Part shown: positions 1 to 9,087 of the stretch, piece by piece
How the letters are laid out: the number at the start of each line of letters is the position of its first letter
Numbering within the stretch: the first letter of the stretch is position 1
Source: Candidatus Brocadia sinica JPN1
GTDB taxonomy: Bacteria; Planctomycetota; Brocadiia; Brocadiales; Brocadiaceae
Length of the DNA: 64,000 nucleotides
Reading direction: 5' to 3'
Assembly (NCBI RefSeq): GCF_000949635.1
Contig: NZ_BAFN01000001.1
Span: 3,469,052 to 3,533,051, forward strand
Program-made: the position numbers and the translations under genes
Notes under the pieces: generated by a model
The model's database searches: none
The model's input: the letters and a program-made list of their open reading frames with translations, nothing else
What the model was told of the DNA's origin: nothing

Positions 1-2
1 AC

Positions 3-440
3 TTTCTTGTGGGGCATCTCATGATCAAGGGGTTTATCTTGCCACCGCTTTCGACCACAGTTCCCGGTCAGTCAGTATCAGCGGTAGAAAAGATCGATTG
101 GGTAATGAGCGAGGAGGAGGGACTGAGACAGGCCAGGGAAAGTGGTAGGATAGCGATCATCGATTTTTGGGCAGAGTGGTGCGCAGCGTGTAAGGAATTT
201 GATAAGTTTACGTACGCCGACCCGGAGGTTATCCGTGAATCGCAAAGATTTGTAAATATCAAGATCGACAGCACCAAAAGCGATGACCCAAAGGTTAAGC
301 AGCTTTGGGATAAGTATGGGGTTGTTGGCTTGCCCACGATCGTGTTTATCAGCAAGGACGGAACTGTGCTCAGGGATAAAACTATTACCGGTTTTGTTAA
401 TGCCAAAGAGTTTATTCAGGTTTTAAGAGGCTTGGAGTAA
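3..440 (+). CDS. C-terminal thioredoxin domain of a DsbD-like thiol:disulfide interchange protein (5' end outside window)
   Basis: The reading frame is open to the left edge, so the gene probably starts before the window. A GTG at position 9 is available but looks internal. Counting from it, residues about 45-140 form a thioredoxin fold with the redox pair Cys58 and Cys61 in the motif WCAACK, followed by a DPEV stretch and a cis-proline region (GLPT), as in the C-terminal domain of DsbD and related thiol-disulfide carriers. That domain passes electrons from the cytoplasmic thioredoxin system to periplasmic partners. The hydrophobic segment at the visible N-terminus may be the end of the membrane domain. 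The family is clear. Whether this is a full-length DsbD or a shorter membrane-anchored thioredoxin cannot be told from the fragment. Confidence 0.8.
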   Translation, partial: FLVGHLMIKGFILPPLSTTVPGQSVSAVEKIDWVMSEEEGLRQARESGRIAIIDFWAEWCAACKEFDKFTYADPEVIRESQRFVNIKIDSTKSDDPKVKQLWDKYGVVGLPTIVFISKDGTVLRDKTITGFVNAKEFIQVLRGLE

Positions 441-1046
441 TGATAAATGAAACATTGGGGGGCAAACTGCGAAATTAAACGGCCTTAGGCAACTTTTTGC
501 GCCACTAAGACACAAAGTCATATTTTTTTATTAAAGGTTATTGAATTTCCTCCGTAAATAGTAGGGTGTTGTATGAAGAGAAAGTACCACTTTCGGAGAA
601 GATTTAATAACCTTTTTTCATTTTTGTTCGAATAAGTCTTGATTATTCATTAATATCGCTATATTATGTTGTTTTTTGGAATCTTACGCAGGAAATTTCT
701 TGTGACGTTTTCTTATGAAATACTAATATGCCGGCAATATAAAGCGCAAAATTGAACATGTAATACAAGGCTGGTGTTGAGGCGAAATTTTTTCGAATCT
801 TTTGTGTAAACATCTCCCATTTATGCAAATTTTTCGCAAAAACTACGCTGGTGTTTTTAACAGATCGTAATTCTCAAAAATAAATTGTCGATAACCCATT
901 AAGAAATAAGTATATAAATGAATTTTTCAAATTATTCAGGGTCTATTGGTACAATTGTTGTTATGGACTGATAGATCCGAAAAAATGCTTTTGGCCGCTG
1001 ATTTACGGATATTTGCACTGATTTTTGAAGGACGAGAAATTCATTC
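441..1046. other. Long AT-rich intergenic region
   Basis: About 600 bases without a convincing gene. It holds a short stretch near 505-530 (CCACTAAGACACAAAG) of the kind seen as a dispersed simple repeat in many environmental genomes. I see no tRNA, riboswitch or clear terminator. The promoter for the mla operon probably lies here, but no good -35/-10 pair stands out. Confidence 0.4.
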
Positions 1047-1829
1047 ATGATGTGGATATTTGCTCCGTTTAAATTCCTCGGGGGTATTACCCAGAGATTC
1101 ATAAAGGAATTGGGAAGGATGGGATGTTTTTTTGCTGAATCCTTATTCTGGATGGTATTCCCGCCGTATTTGATACGAAGAATTATTAAGCAGATCAATT
1201 TCATCGGTGTAAAGACTACTCCTGTCATAATCCTGACAGGGTCTTTTACCGGGATGGTATTGGCGTTACAGACTTATTATGCTTTAGCCAAGTTTGGCGC
1301 ACAATCCAGCCTGGGTCCTGTGGTGGCTTTGTCATTAATACGGGAACTTGGTCCAGTTATTTCCGCTTTAATGGTTACCGGATGCGCGGGTTCTGCATTA
1401 ACGGCTGAGATTGGCATTATGAGAATAACCGAGCAAATTGATGCCCTTGATGCCATGGCGTTAAATCCCTACAAGTATTTGATTATTCCTAATTTAATAG
1501 GGGGTATCATATCGCTCCCTCTCTTAAACGCCATCTTTGTTGTGGTTGGCGTTTTTGGGGGATATGCCGTGGGGGTTGGGCTGATGGGCTTATCAAGTGG
1601 GACATATTTCCAGGGAATCAGAGATTTCATTAAAGCCCAGGACGTACTTGAGGGGTTATATAAATCCCTTAGCTTTGGTGTTTTAATAACGTGGATAAGT
1701 TGTTACAAGGGTTATTATACCAGCTACGGGGCAGAAGGTGTTAGCAAGGCAACCATCCAATCTGTGGTGCTTTCATCAGTTCTTATCCTGGTGTGGGATT
1801 ACTTTATGACCTCTGTGATAGTAGCTTAG
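1047..1829 (+). CDS. mlaE: MlaE-type ABC transporter permease
   Basis: 260 residues, the usual MlaE length, with an N-terminal amphipathic region and about five membrane segments. The conserved family stretches are visible: TGSFTGMVLALQ, then RELGPVISALMVTG and EIGIMRITEQIDALDAMA. MlaE is the inner-membrane permease of the Mla system, which moves phospholipids between the inner and outer membranes and maintains lipid asymmetry. It heads a five-gene run in the order E-F-D-C-A, with only 6 bases to the ATPase gene. Two ATG codons in tandem open the gene. An AAGGA lies upstream at a rather long distance. Confidence 0.93.
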   Translation: MMWIFAPFKFLGGITQRFIKELGRMGCFFAESLFWMVFPPYLIRRIIKQINFIGVKTTPVIILTGSFTGMVLALQTYYALAKFGAQSSLGPVVALSLIRELGPVISALMVTGCAGSALTAEIGIMRITEQIDALDAMALNPYKYLIIPNLIGGIISLPLLNAIFVVVGVFGGYAVGVGLMGLSSGTYFQGIRDFIKAQDVLEGLYKSLSFGVLITWISCYKGYYTSYGAEGVSKATIQSVVLSSVLILVWDYFMTSVIVA

Positions 1830-1835
1830 ATATAC

Positions 1836-2582
1836 ATGATTGAAGTTATTGATTTACACAAAAGTTTCAAAAGGCACGAGGTGCTCCGGGGTGTTAACCT
1901 AAAGGTAAAAGACGGCGAATCCCTGGCCTTGATTGGAGGCAGCGGTCAGGGTAAATCTATATTACTAAAACATATCATTGGTCTCGTAAAACCTGATCAA
2001 GGCAGGATATCAATAAATAATCAGGACATCAACAAACTTGGAAGAAAATCACTGAGACAATTAAAAGAACGATTCGGTGTTGTTTTCCAGGGCGGCGCTC
2101 TTTTTGATTCCCTTACCGTATTTGAAAATGTTGCATTTCCCCTGAGGGAAAAGACAAGGCTGAAAGCCTCGGAAATTCAGGAAAAGGTACTTAAAGAGTT
2201 GGGCAGGGTGGGTCTCTCAGGCTCCGAGAATAAATATCCAGCAGAGATAAGCGGCGGTATGAAAAAACGAGTTGCGCTTGCCCGATGTCTTGTTATGAAC
2301 CCCGAGATCGTCCTTTTTGATGAACCGACAACCGGCCTCGATCCGTTAATAGGCAAGGCGATACATAAACTGATCAGGGATTGTCAAAGGAGTTTTCATT
2401 TTACGGCTATTATAGTTACTCATGAGATTCCAGCGGTTTTTTCTGTTGTGGACCGAGTTGCCATGTTATTTGATGGGAAAATTATTGCTGAAGGTACTCC
2501 CGAAGAAATACAGGCGTCTACAGACCCCGTGGTGCACCAGTTTATTCATGGTGAACTGGAGGGGCCTATTACCATACAATAA
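1836..2582 (+). CDS. mlaF: MlaF-type ABC transporter ATP-binding protein
   Basis: 248 residues forming one complete ABC ATPase domain. The Walker A motif is GGSGQGKS at residues 34-41. The Q-loop region is [14 protein letters not shown], the signature is [13 protein letters not shown] and Walker B is [12 protein letters not shown], all very close to MlaF/Ttg2A proteins. It would hydrolyse ATP on the cytoplasmic face for the MlaE permease. The gene follows mlaE by 6 bases and is followed by mlaD after 31 bases, so the three are surely co-transcribed. Confidence 0.94.
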   Translation: MIEVIDLHKSFKRHEVLRGVNLKVKDGESLALIGGSGQGKSILLKHIIGLVKPDQGRISINNQDINKLGRKSLRQLKERFGVVFQGGALFDSLTVFENVAFPLREKTRLKASEIQEKVLKELGRVGLSGSENKYPAEISGGMKKRVALARCLVMNPEIVLFDEPTTGLDPLIGKAIHKLIRDCQRSFHFTAIIVTHEIPAVFSVVDRVAMLFDGKIIAEGTPEEIQASTDPVVHQFIHGELEGPITIQ

Positions 2583-2613
2583 TTATGTTCCAATATTCTA
2601 AGAGGTAGCAAAT

Positions 2614-3060
2614 ATGAAAAAATTTGATGCTGAAATTGCTGTTGGTATCTTTGTCTTTTTTGGCATACTGTGCCTGGGTTATATCTCTGTAAGACTTGGG
2701 AAGATTGACTTGATTGGTAGCCATTATTATCCGGTAAATGCCATCTTTAGCAGTGTCAAAGGACTCAAAAAAAATACCGAGGTAGAAATATCTGGGGTTG
2801 AAGTGGGTAAGGTTGCAGATATCAAACTCGTTAATTATGAGGCGGTGGTTACTTTACGAATTCGGGATGATATAAAATTGCAGGATGATGCTATTGCCTC
2901 TATACGCACAAAAGGACTTCTGGGAGAAAAGTACGTAGAGATCATGCCCGGGGGATCGGATATATTAATAAAACCTGGAGATACGTTACATGAGACGGAA
3001 CCACCAATAGATTTAGAAAAATTAATAGGGAATTTTGTTTTTGGGAAAGTAAAGGAATAA
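2614..3060 (+). CDS. mlaD: MlaD-type MCE-domain lipid transport protein
   Basis: 148 residues with one N-terminal transmembrane helix (about residues 8-27), then a single MCE domain. The pattern VNAIFSSVKGLKKNTEVEISGVEVGKV and the later KGLLGEKYVEI are typical of the fold. MlaD forms a hexameric ring on the periplasmic side of the MlaFE complex and binds phospholipid. Start chosen at the ATG with AAGAGGT about 7 bases upstream. The length matches the short, single-domain MlaD class. Confidence 0.93.
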   Translation: MKKFDAEIAVGIFVFFGILCLGYISVRLGKIDLIGSHYYPVNAIFSSVKGLKKNTEVEISGVEVGKVADIKLVNYEAVVTLRIRDDIKLQDDAIASIRTKGLLGEKYVEIMPGGSDILIKPGDTLHETEPPIDLEKLIGNFVFGKVKE

Positions 3061-3064
3061 AAAA

Positions 3065-3667
3065 ATGAAAAACAGAAAAATTTTATTAGCAGTATTTGCT
3101 GGTTTATTTTCCTTGACGTCTATGTCTCCTTTTCTGTGGGCGGATGAACCAGGAAAACTTGTCATGAAGACTATTGACAGCGGTTTAACTGTTCTGAAAG
3201 AACCTTCCCTGAAGGGGCCGGAAAAGTCGCAAGAACGCAGACAAAGGTTATGGGAAGAAATTTCATTCATTTTTGATTTTGAAGAGATGTCTAAAAGGGC
3301 GCTTGGCCAGCACTGGAAAAAACGCACCCCTGAAGAAAAAACAGAATTTGTGGGATTATTTACCAACATCCTCAAAGATGCTTATATAGGGAAAACTGAT
3401 ACGTATTCTGGTGAAAAAATTGTCTTTCTCAAGGAAAAACAAGAGGATAATAAATACGCGACAGTACAAACAAAGATTATTACGAATACCGGAACAGAAG
3501 TATTGGTAGATTATCGCATGCTCAATGATGGCGGGAAATGGGCAATTTATGATGTAATCATTGAAGGGGTAAGTCTTGTGAATAACTACCGTAGCCAATT
3601 TAATAATATCTTGTTGAAATCTTCATATGCAGAACTCATTCAAAAAATAAAAGAGAAACACGGTTAA
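3065..3667 (+). CDS. mlaC: MlaC-type periplasmic phospholipid-binding protein
   Basis: 200 residues. A classical signal peptide (about residues 1-26, ending near FLWADE) is followed by the MlaC/Ttg2D fold: a helical RRQRLWEEISFIFDFEEMSKRALG region and the later DVIIEGVSLVNNYRSQFN stretch, which is the most conserved part of the family. MlaC shuttles phospholipid across the periplasm between MlaD in the inner membrane and MlaA in the outer membrane. The gene begins only 4 bases after mlaD. Confidence 0.92.
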   Translation: MKNRKILLAVFAGLFSLTSMSPFLWADEPGKLVMKTIDSGLTVLKEPSLKGPEKSQERRQRLWEEISFIFDFEEMSKRALGQHWKKRTPEEKTEFVGLFTNILKDAYIGKTDTYSGEKIVFLKEKQEDNKYATVQTKIITNTGTEVLVDYRMLNDGGKWAIYDVIIEGVSLVNNYRSQFNNILLKSSYAELIQKIKEKHG

Positions 3668-3736
3668 AGAAAGAATATCAGCAAAATGAGAAAAATGTCA
3701 TTTTGAATCGCTTCTACATTCTAAGAGGGGTAAATA

Positions 3737-4597
3737 ATGAAAAATTTTGTAGTAGTGACGTTCTTTTTAGTTTTTGCAACGTTTTTTTTGTTGACAGCTT
3801 CACGGGCAGAGAACTTGTCTGTGCCTGCCCAGGAGGGATCTTCTGGTGAAACGGGGAGCAATGGAAAATTTTCTGATAAGGATACAGCAAATAAAGATGA
3901 AGAAGCGGAACAGACAGAGGCAGAGGAAGCAGAAATGGAGCAAGAAATTCCTCCCATTAAAGACGCGTTCCCAACCTTTAACAGAGCCATGTTTACCTTC
4001 AATGATAAGGCTTTCCATTATTTCTTTAAACCAGTATATACAGGGTACAATTCAATGATACCTGAAAAAGCACGGGTAAGTGTCAGGAATTTTTACACAA
4101 ACATCAAGATGCCTGTCCGTTTTTTTAATTGCCTCTTCCAAGCCAATTTTAAAGGCGCTGGTACCGAGATGACGCGTTTTGTTATTAATAGCACTGTGGG
4201 AGTGGCAGGGTTTCTTGATCCTGCAAAATCAAAATTTCATATAGAAAAGCAAGACAGAGACTTCGGCCAGACTCTTGGTAAATATAAGATGGAATCCGGT
4301 ACTTACATTGTGTGGCCTTTTATTGGACCATCAAATACACGTGACACAATAGGACTTTTGGGTGACGGGGCGTTGAATCCATTAACCTGGATTTCATATT
4401 TTTTCCTCACACCGATTGAGAGCATGGGAAATTATACCTATGAATCTGTCAACGATGTCTCTATCGATAAAGGAAATACTTATGAGAGTATAACAAAACC
4501 AGCTATTGACCCGTATATTGCGCTCCAGGATGCTTATACACAAAATCGAATGAAGAAGATTAAAGAATCCCCGAATTATGATGAGACGATTGATTAA
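3737..4597 (+). CDS. mlaA: MlaA (VacJ) family outer-membrane lipid-asymmetry protein
   Basis: 286 residues. A signal peptide (residues 1-24) is followed by an acidic, low-complexity linker rich in Glu, Asp and Thr (about 25-75) and then the VacJ/MlaA domain, recognisable by PTFNRAMFTFNDKAFHYFF, NFYTNIKMPVRFFNCL, RFVINSTVGVAGFLD and FGQTLGKY. MlaA extracts phospholipids from the outer leaflet of the outer membrane and passes them to MlaC. E. coli MlaA is a lipoprotein, but here no lipobox cysteine is seen at the end of the signal peptide. A strong AGGGG ribosome site precedes the ATG. It closes the mla operon. Confidence 0.9.
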   Translation: MKNFVVVTFFLVFATFFLLTASRAENLSVPAQEGSSGETGSNGKFSDKDTANKDEEAEQTEAEEAEMEQEIPPIKDAFPTFNRAMFTFNDKAFHYFFKPVYTGYNSMIPEKARVSVRNFYTNIKMPVRFFNCLFQANFKGAGTEMTRFVINSTVGVAGFLDPAKSKFHIEKQDRDFGQTLGKYKMESGTYIVWPFIGPSNTRDTIGLLGDGALNPLTWISYFFLTPIESMGNYTYESVNDVSIDKGNTYESITKPAIDPYIALQDAYTQNRMKKIKESPNYDETID

Positions 4598-4608
4598 TGA
4601 AATTATCA

Positions 4609-5256
4609 TCACGAATTAGAATTAGCCGAAACATCTGCCTTAATTTTGCTACCAATTTTACTTTCTGTGCCGTTCAAGAGTCTTTTTATATTCGATTTAT
4701 GCCGGATAATAAGAAGGGCTGAGATGAATATTGAAAACAAGGTCAGGGGAAACCCCTGACCAAAAGGGTCTTTACCCAATACTATTAAACACGTTACCAA
4801 TGCAATTGAGCTGAGGATCGACCCCAAAGATATATAACGGGAAATATACACCGTCAATAACCATATACTGGCTGAAATAACAAGTGATAATGGCGCCAAC
4901 CATAAAAATACCCCACAGCCCGTCGCAGCAGCCTTTCCTCCCTTAAAACCAAGAAAGACAGGGAATGTATGGCCACATATTACGCCAACTCCACATGATA
5001 TGACGGCTAAACTGTGACTATAATTAGCAAACATTCGATCAAAGATAAAAACAGGGAGAAAACCTTTTAACATGTCTAAAATAAATACCGATATCCCATA
5101 AGGTCTACCCAGAATCCTTGAAACGTTTGTTGCCCCAGGGTTACCGCTACCAAGTTGTCGGATATCAACACCTTTTACGATCTTAGCGATTAAAAATCCG
5201 AAGGGAATACTACCGATAAAATACGAGATGATTGGACTGATAATTTGTATGAGCAC
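4609..5256 (-). CDS. plsY: Glycerol-3-phosphate acyltransferase PlsY
   Basis: An integral membrane protein of about 215 residues with the PlsY signatures: SYFIGSIPFGFLIAK near the N-terminus, RQLGSGNPGATNVSRILG, then GHTFPVFLGFKGGKAAATG. PlsY transfers an acyl group from acyl-phosphate to glycerol-3-phosphate, the first step of phospholipid synthesis. I favour the GTG at 5256, because AGGA lies about 9 bases upstream and the protein then begins right at the first membrane helix. A GTG 18 bases further upstream (5274) lacks a ribosome site. It faces the mla operon tail to tail. Confidence 0.92.
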   Translation of the reverse strand: MLIQIISPIISYFIGSIPFGFLIAKIVKGVDIRQLGSGNPGATNVSRILGRPYGISVFILDMLKGFLPVFIFDRMFANYSHSLAVISCGVGVICGHTFPVFLGFKGGKAAATGCGVFLWLAPLSLVISASIWLLTVYISRYISLGSILSSIALVTCLIVLGKDPFGQGFPLTLFSIFISALLIIRHKSNIKRLLNGTESKIGSKIKADVSANSNS

Positions 5257-5395
5257 GGTTTCCTTTCCTGTCACAAAATCAAAGTCGGTTATTTAAAAAT
5301 AAATAGTTGTATGGTTGCTGGGTGCCACTTGCCTCAGTGCGATGACCGCGTTAAACAGTTATTGCAAAAAGTTATTACACACTTCTCAGGAGTAT

Positions 5396-6445
5396 TTAAA
5401 AAAGGTCTAATGCACGCCACCAAAGTTTATGCATAGTGTGATGTGAATAGTATTGCCGGATATGCCTTTTCCAGTCTTTGTCAAGGGTATCGTCATATGA
5501 CGTATACCCTTTTAAAAACCTGACCCTATCCGTCTTGGAAATCAAACGTATTTTTTGTTTCATAGACGCAGATATCATTCGTTCACCAGACCAGTTACTT
5601 TGCGGAACGGCTACTTTGTATGAATGGGTTTCAGCAGAAAATTCCTCCCCGGAAAAGGGGAACTGAGGAGGATTTCCACTGGCACTTGTGTCTTTTTGAG
5701 TTGTTTTTATTATACCTGAAAACCAGCGTAACTTTTCAAGAGAACGGTCAAGACGCAGCAGGTTCTTAATTCTTTGTTCGATGCTTAGCTCTCTTGAAAC
5801 GACAGATTTATCGAGATCTATTATATATGCATGAAACTCCCCGTTTGTATCGTCTTTCAAGAGTATATTTTTCAGATGCAAATCTGCATGGTATATACCT
5901 GCATCATGCATGTGTCTTATCAGTCTAACCAGTTCAAAAATTATAGATTTCTTAGACTTTTGTATAAAAGTCAGGGGAGATTCTTTCAGGAATTGGACTA
6001 TGTCAACTGCCCCGGATATTTCCTTTGATATAAAATCAGCCTTGTAGAATAAACCCCATAATTTTCTTTTGGCTACGGCAATTACTTCAGCAGAAGGAAT
6101 ACCTTTCCGTGCCGCAATTTCATTTATCTGTAGTTCGTTTAAAGGACGATTCCCGTCATAAAATATCCCGCCAAAAAGTTTACCCAACAAACCACCGTGT
6201 CTATAGTTTCTGATAACAAATCTTTCGCCGCTGTTTTTTGAATCAGGGACGGACAAATATATTCCCCTTCCATATTTTCTATTTGTGTCGGCTCTCTTCC
6301 CAATCCGGGAAAAATTTTTATCAAGGGGTATGGACAGTATAGTTTCTTTATATTCTTCTTTTACAAAGAAGGTCGTATCTTCCCTTTTAACAATGGAAAA
6401 ACCTCTCGGTTCTTTTGTTTCCACGGCATAATTGGCGCTCATCAT
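5396..6445 (-). CDS. LPS core / Kdo kinase-like protein (WaaP/KdkA family)
   Basis: 349 residues with a eukaryotic-type small-molecule kinase fold. The catalytic loop is HDAGIYHADLHLKNIL (His-Ala-Asp-Leu-His-x-x-Asn) and the metal-binding segment is YIIDLDKS. The N-terminal stretch RHGGLLGKLFGG is typical of lipopolysaccharide kinases such as WaaP/RfaP and the Kdo kinase KdkA. These use ATP to phosphorylate sugars of the LPS inner core on the cytoplasmic side. The divergent neighbour is a family-9 glycosyltransferase, which supports an LPS role. The exact acceptor sugar is not shown by the sequence. Confidence 0.8.
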   Translation of the reverse strand: MMSANYAVETKEPRGFSIVKREDTTFFVKEEYKETILSIPLDKNFSRIGKRADTNRKYGRGIYLSVPDSKNSGERFVIRNYRHGGLLGKLFGGIFYDGNRPLNELQINEIAARKGIPSAEVIAVAKRKLWGLFYKADFISKEISGAVDIVQFLKESPLTFIQKSKKSIIFELVRLIRHMHDAGIYHADLHLKNILLKDDTNGEFHAYIIDLDKSVVSRELSIEQRIKNLLRLDRSLEKLRWFSGIIKTTQKDTSASGNPPQFPFSGEEFSAETHSYKVAVPQSNWSGERMISASMKQKIRLISKTDRVRFLKGYTSYDDTLDKDWKRHIRQYYSHHTMHKLWWRALDLF

Positions 6446-6493
6446 TGTGTTAGGCCTTCGGTGACTTATAAATACAAATTTTTCTGACAGGAG

Positions 6494-6562
6494 TCCACCC
6501 CCTTCACTCCGCCAGCGGGGGACAATTGGTTCCCCCCCCTCAGTGGGGGATTAAGGGGGAGG
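6494..6562. repeat. G/C-rich palindromic element (CCCCCTxAC / GGGGGAttaagGGGG type)
   Basis: A short element in the divergent intergenic region between the kinase and heptosyltransferase genes. It has runs CCACCCCC and TCCCCCCCC answered by AGTGGGGGA and AAGGGGGAGG, so it can fold back on itself. Similar C-rich/G-rich fold-back stretches occur at 13230-13304, about 21435-21475, 37625-37725 and 50697-50745, suggesting a dispersed non-coding repeat family. Confidence 0.5.
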
Positions 6563-6710
6563 ATTTTCGTTTGAAATTCCTTAATGGTAAATTATATAGC
6601 AGGATACAAGGTAATACAAATGCAAATTGGCCGGATTGTTATTGAAAAATGGATCTCTTAAGAATTATAGTATACAGGTGTTTAGTATAAAAACCATCAA
6701 TATAACAAAC

Positions 6711-7787
6711 ATGGGAAAACGATTCAATAATCTAAAGAATATCTTGGTTGTTCGGTTGGGTGCCATGGGCGATATAGTCCATGTTATGCCGGCAGCAAAA
6801 AACTTGCGAATGGCATTTCCATCTGCCCACATTGCATGGCTTGTGGAGGATAAACTTGAGGATTTGGTTGAAGGGCTTCAGGGAATAGACGAGGTTATTG
6901 TTTTTCCGAGAAGACAATGGCAGAAGCACCTCAAATCACCACGAAACTATTGTAATATCTTATCATCAATGCGATTGTTTTTGAAAAAATTGCGGAATAG
7001 GAAATATGACATTGCACTGGATTTCCATGGTAATTTTAAAAGCGGTTTATTAACGTATCTGAGCGGTGCAAGGACACGGGTTGGCTTCTCGAAAGGATAT
7101 TGTAAGGAATTTAATTTTCTTTTTACTAATTTGTGGATTGCACCACAGCAGAAGAGAATGCATAGAATCGACAAATATCTCGGTCTTTTACATGGTTTAG
7201 GCATAAAGGCATACTATCAAAGACCTGTATTTTCCATTCCAGATACGGATCGCCTTTATATTGACGATTTTCTTTGCCAAAATCATCTCGATCAAAAATC
7301 TATCGCAATAATACATCCAGGAACCAGCATGTTCGGGAAATATAAGCGATGGCCGCCTGAAAACTATGCGCATCTTGCGGATATTTTAACAAAAGAATTT
7401 AATTACTCAATCGTTTTTACCTGGGGTGCCTCCGAATATAACCTGATAGAAAAAATTCTATCATTAATGCGGTATCAGGCTACGATCGCATGTGAGACAT
7501 CATCGGTAAAACAGCTGATAGCCTTATTACAACATGCTCACCTTTTTGTCGGTGGCGATACAGGACCCACTCATATAGCTTCAAGTATTGGAATTCCCAC
7601 AGTAGCGATTTTCGGGCCTAAAGATCCGGTTATTTACGCACCTTATGATAGGAATGCACTGGTTGTGAGAAAAGATATTCCCTGCAGCCCTTGTGAAAAA
7701 CGGAAATGTGATCACGTTACCTGTATTAATGTTATTACTCCGGGAGATGTCTTTAAAGCAGTTAAAGACATAGGTAAATTAAAGTAG
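6711..7787 (+). CDS. Glycosyltransferase family 9 (ADP-heptose:LPS heptosyltransferase-like)
   Basis: 358 residues from the ATG at 6711. The N-terminal motif ILVVRLGAMGDIVHVMPA and the C-terminal HLFVGGDTGPTHIASSIGIPTVAIFGP are the two hallmark stretches of GT9 heptosyltransferases (WaaC/WaaF/RfaQ type). These transfer heptose from ADP-heptose to the LPS inner core. Four cysteines near the C-terminus (CSPCEKRKCDHVTC) are also usual in this family. The frame is open further upstream to a TTG at 6627, but that extension has no ribosome site and no family similarity. The adjacent divergent LPS kinase fits the same pathway. Specificity (heptosyltransferase I, II or III) is not resolved. Confidence 0.88.
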   Translation: MGKRFNNLKNILVVRLGAMGDIVHVMPAAKNLRMAFPSAHIAWLVEDKLEDLVEGLQGIDEVIVFPRRQWQKHLKSPRNYCNILSSMRLFLKKLRNRKYDIALDFHGNFKSGLLTYLSGARTRVGFSKGYCKEFNFLFTNLWIAPQQKRMHRIDKYLGLLHGLGIKAYYQRPVFSIPDTDRLYIDDFLCQNHLDQKSIAIIHPGTSMFGKYKRWPPENYAHLADILTKEFNYSIVFTWGASEYNLIEKILSLMRYQATIACETSSVKQLIALLQHAHLFVGGDTGPTHIASSIGIPTVAIFGPKDPVIYAPYDRNALVVRKDIPCSPCEKRKCDHVTCINVITPGDVFKAVKDIGKLK

Positions 7788-7872
7788 AAAAGAAGTTTGA
7801 CTTTTTAAATGCCGCTTGCTATTATAACCTCTCTTGAATATTTGCCAAAATTAAAAAAGGAGCCTGTCAATT

Positions 7873-8844
7873 GTGGAACCCGTGGGTATCTTCGACTCGA
7901 TAAAGGTTCTTATGGATGAGGTTGAAACCCGATTCCAGAAAGAATTGCAACCAAGAACCAACTCATTAGCCGATCTCATTGTTCACATCAGTAGATATAA
8001 AGGGAAAAGATTGCGACCGGCCTTGGTACTATTGTCGGGTAAATGTGTCGGTGGCATAGTCCCCCAGCACATAGATCTTGCCGTAGTAGTGGAAATGGTA
8101 CATACCGCGACGCTCGTTCACGACGATATTATCGATGAGGCCTCAATGAGGAGGCATGTTGAAAGTATTAATTCAAAATGGGGGAGGGAAATATCCATCC
8201 TGTTTGGGGATTACCTGTTTTCCAGGGGATTCACCATACTTTCCTCCCTTGATTCTCAAATCGCGACTCTTTTGCTTTCTCAGACGGTTAACATTATGTC
8301 AGAGGGTGAACTCATTCAACTTCAAAGACGTTATGATCTTGGATTGAGCGAAAACGATTATTTTGATATTATCGAGCGAAAAACGGCTTCTTTGTGTGCT
8401 GCCAGTTGCCGTTTAGGCGCTGCGTTTGCCGGAGCCAATCGCAAGGTATCAGACATGTTATCCAATTACGGCTTAAAAATCGGTATCGCGTTTCAGATTG
8501 TGGATGATTGCCTTGATGTGATGGGTACCGAAGAAGAAATTGGAAAATCATTAAACACGGATATACAGAAGGGGAAGCTCACGCTGCCTCTCATCCGGCT
8601 CGTTAATCAGCTTCCCAAAAACAAGCTTGAAACTGCGCGTGGGTTGATATTTCAGCACGATGCAAAAGATACGAAGAACGCTATTATTGAATTGTTGACA
8701 GAACATGATGCAGTAGAATATGCCTTTAATACTGCAAAAAATGTTGTAAAACAAGCGCAGGAAGAGATTGCTCCTCTTCCTGATTCTCAATACAAAACGA
8801 CCCTCATAGAACTTGCGGATTATATCGTTACAAGAAGGACATAA
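7873..8844 (+). CDS. Long-chain polyprenyl diphosphate synthase (octaprenyl/heptaprenyl type)
   Basis: 323 residues, the usual size for IspB-like trans-prenyltransferases. The first aspartate-rich motif is HDDIIDEASMRR (Asp84 and Asp85, approximately). The second, FQIVDDCLD, is about residue 215-222. The enzyme condenses isopentenyl diphosphate with an allylic primer to make the side chain of a respiratory quinone. GTG start with GGAG about 10 bases upstream. A TatA-type gene follows after 17 bases and is probably co-transcribed. Chain length cannot be deduced from sequence alone. Confidence 0.88.
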   Translation: MEPVGIFDSIKVLMDEVETRFQKELQPRTNSLADLIVHISRYKGKRLRPALVLLSGKCVGGIVPQHIDLAVVVEMVHTATLVHDDIIDEASMRRHVESINSKWGREISILFGDYLFSRGFTILSSLDSQIATLLLSQTVNIMSEGELIQLQRRYDLGLSENDYFDIIERKTASLCAASCRLGAAFAGANRKVSDMLSNYGLKIGIAFQIVDDCLDVMGTEEEIGKSLNTDIQKGKLTLPLIRLVNQLPKNKLETARGLIFQHDAKDTKNAIIELLTEHDAVEYAFNTAKNVVKQAQEEIAPLPDSQYKTTLIELADYIVTRRT

Positions 8845-8861
8845 AAATTCGGAGAATATGC

Positions 8862-9071
8862 ATGATTAGTATGCCCGGTGGTTGGGAATGGATTATTATC
8901 GGCATCATTGTTTTTATTATATTTGGCAAAAAACTACCAAACACAATGAAAATAATGGGAAAAACTTTTGCAAATTTCAGACACGGTTTAAAAGGTGTTG
9001 AGGAAGAAGTAAAAGACGTTAAACAAATCAAGAACGATATCGATATTATTACCAAACTGAAAATAGGTTAA
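8862..9071 (+). CDS. tatA: TatA/TatE-type twin-arginine translocase subunit
   Basis: 69 residues with the TatA plan: a short periplasmic N-terminus, one transmembrane helix (WEWIIIGIIVFIIFG), the FGKKLPN hinge, an amphipathic helix and a charged C-terminal tail. TatA oligomers form the pore through which folded proteins with twin-arginine signals cross the inner membrane. A GGAG ribosome site lies 8 bases before the ATG. No tatB or tatC is adjacent. The window does contain a likely Tat substrate (the gene at 32863). Some planctomycete-like genomes carry several unlinked TatA paralogues, so this may be one of a set. Confidence 0.85.
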   Translation: MISMPGGWEWIIIGIIVFIIFGKKLPNTMKIMGKTFANFRHGLKGVEEEVKDVKQIKNDIDIITKLKIG

Positions 9072-9087
9072 ATCTGAGGTGCTTCCT

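Noticed and set aside
441-1046. A tRNA or small RNA gene in the gap before mlaE
   Set aside because: No T-arm-like GGTTCRA sequence or cloverleaf could be found by eye on either strand.
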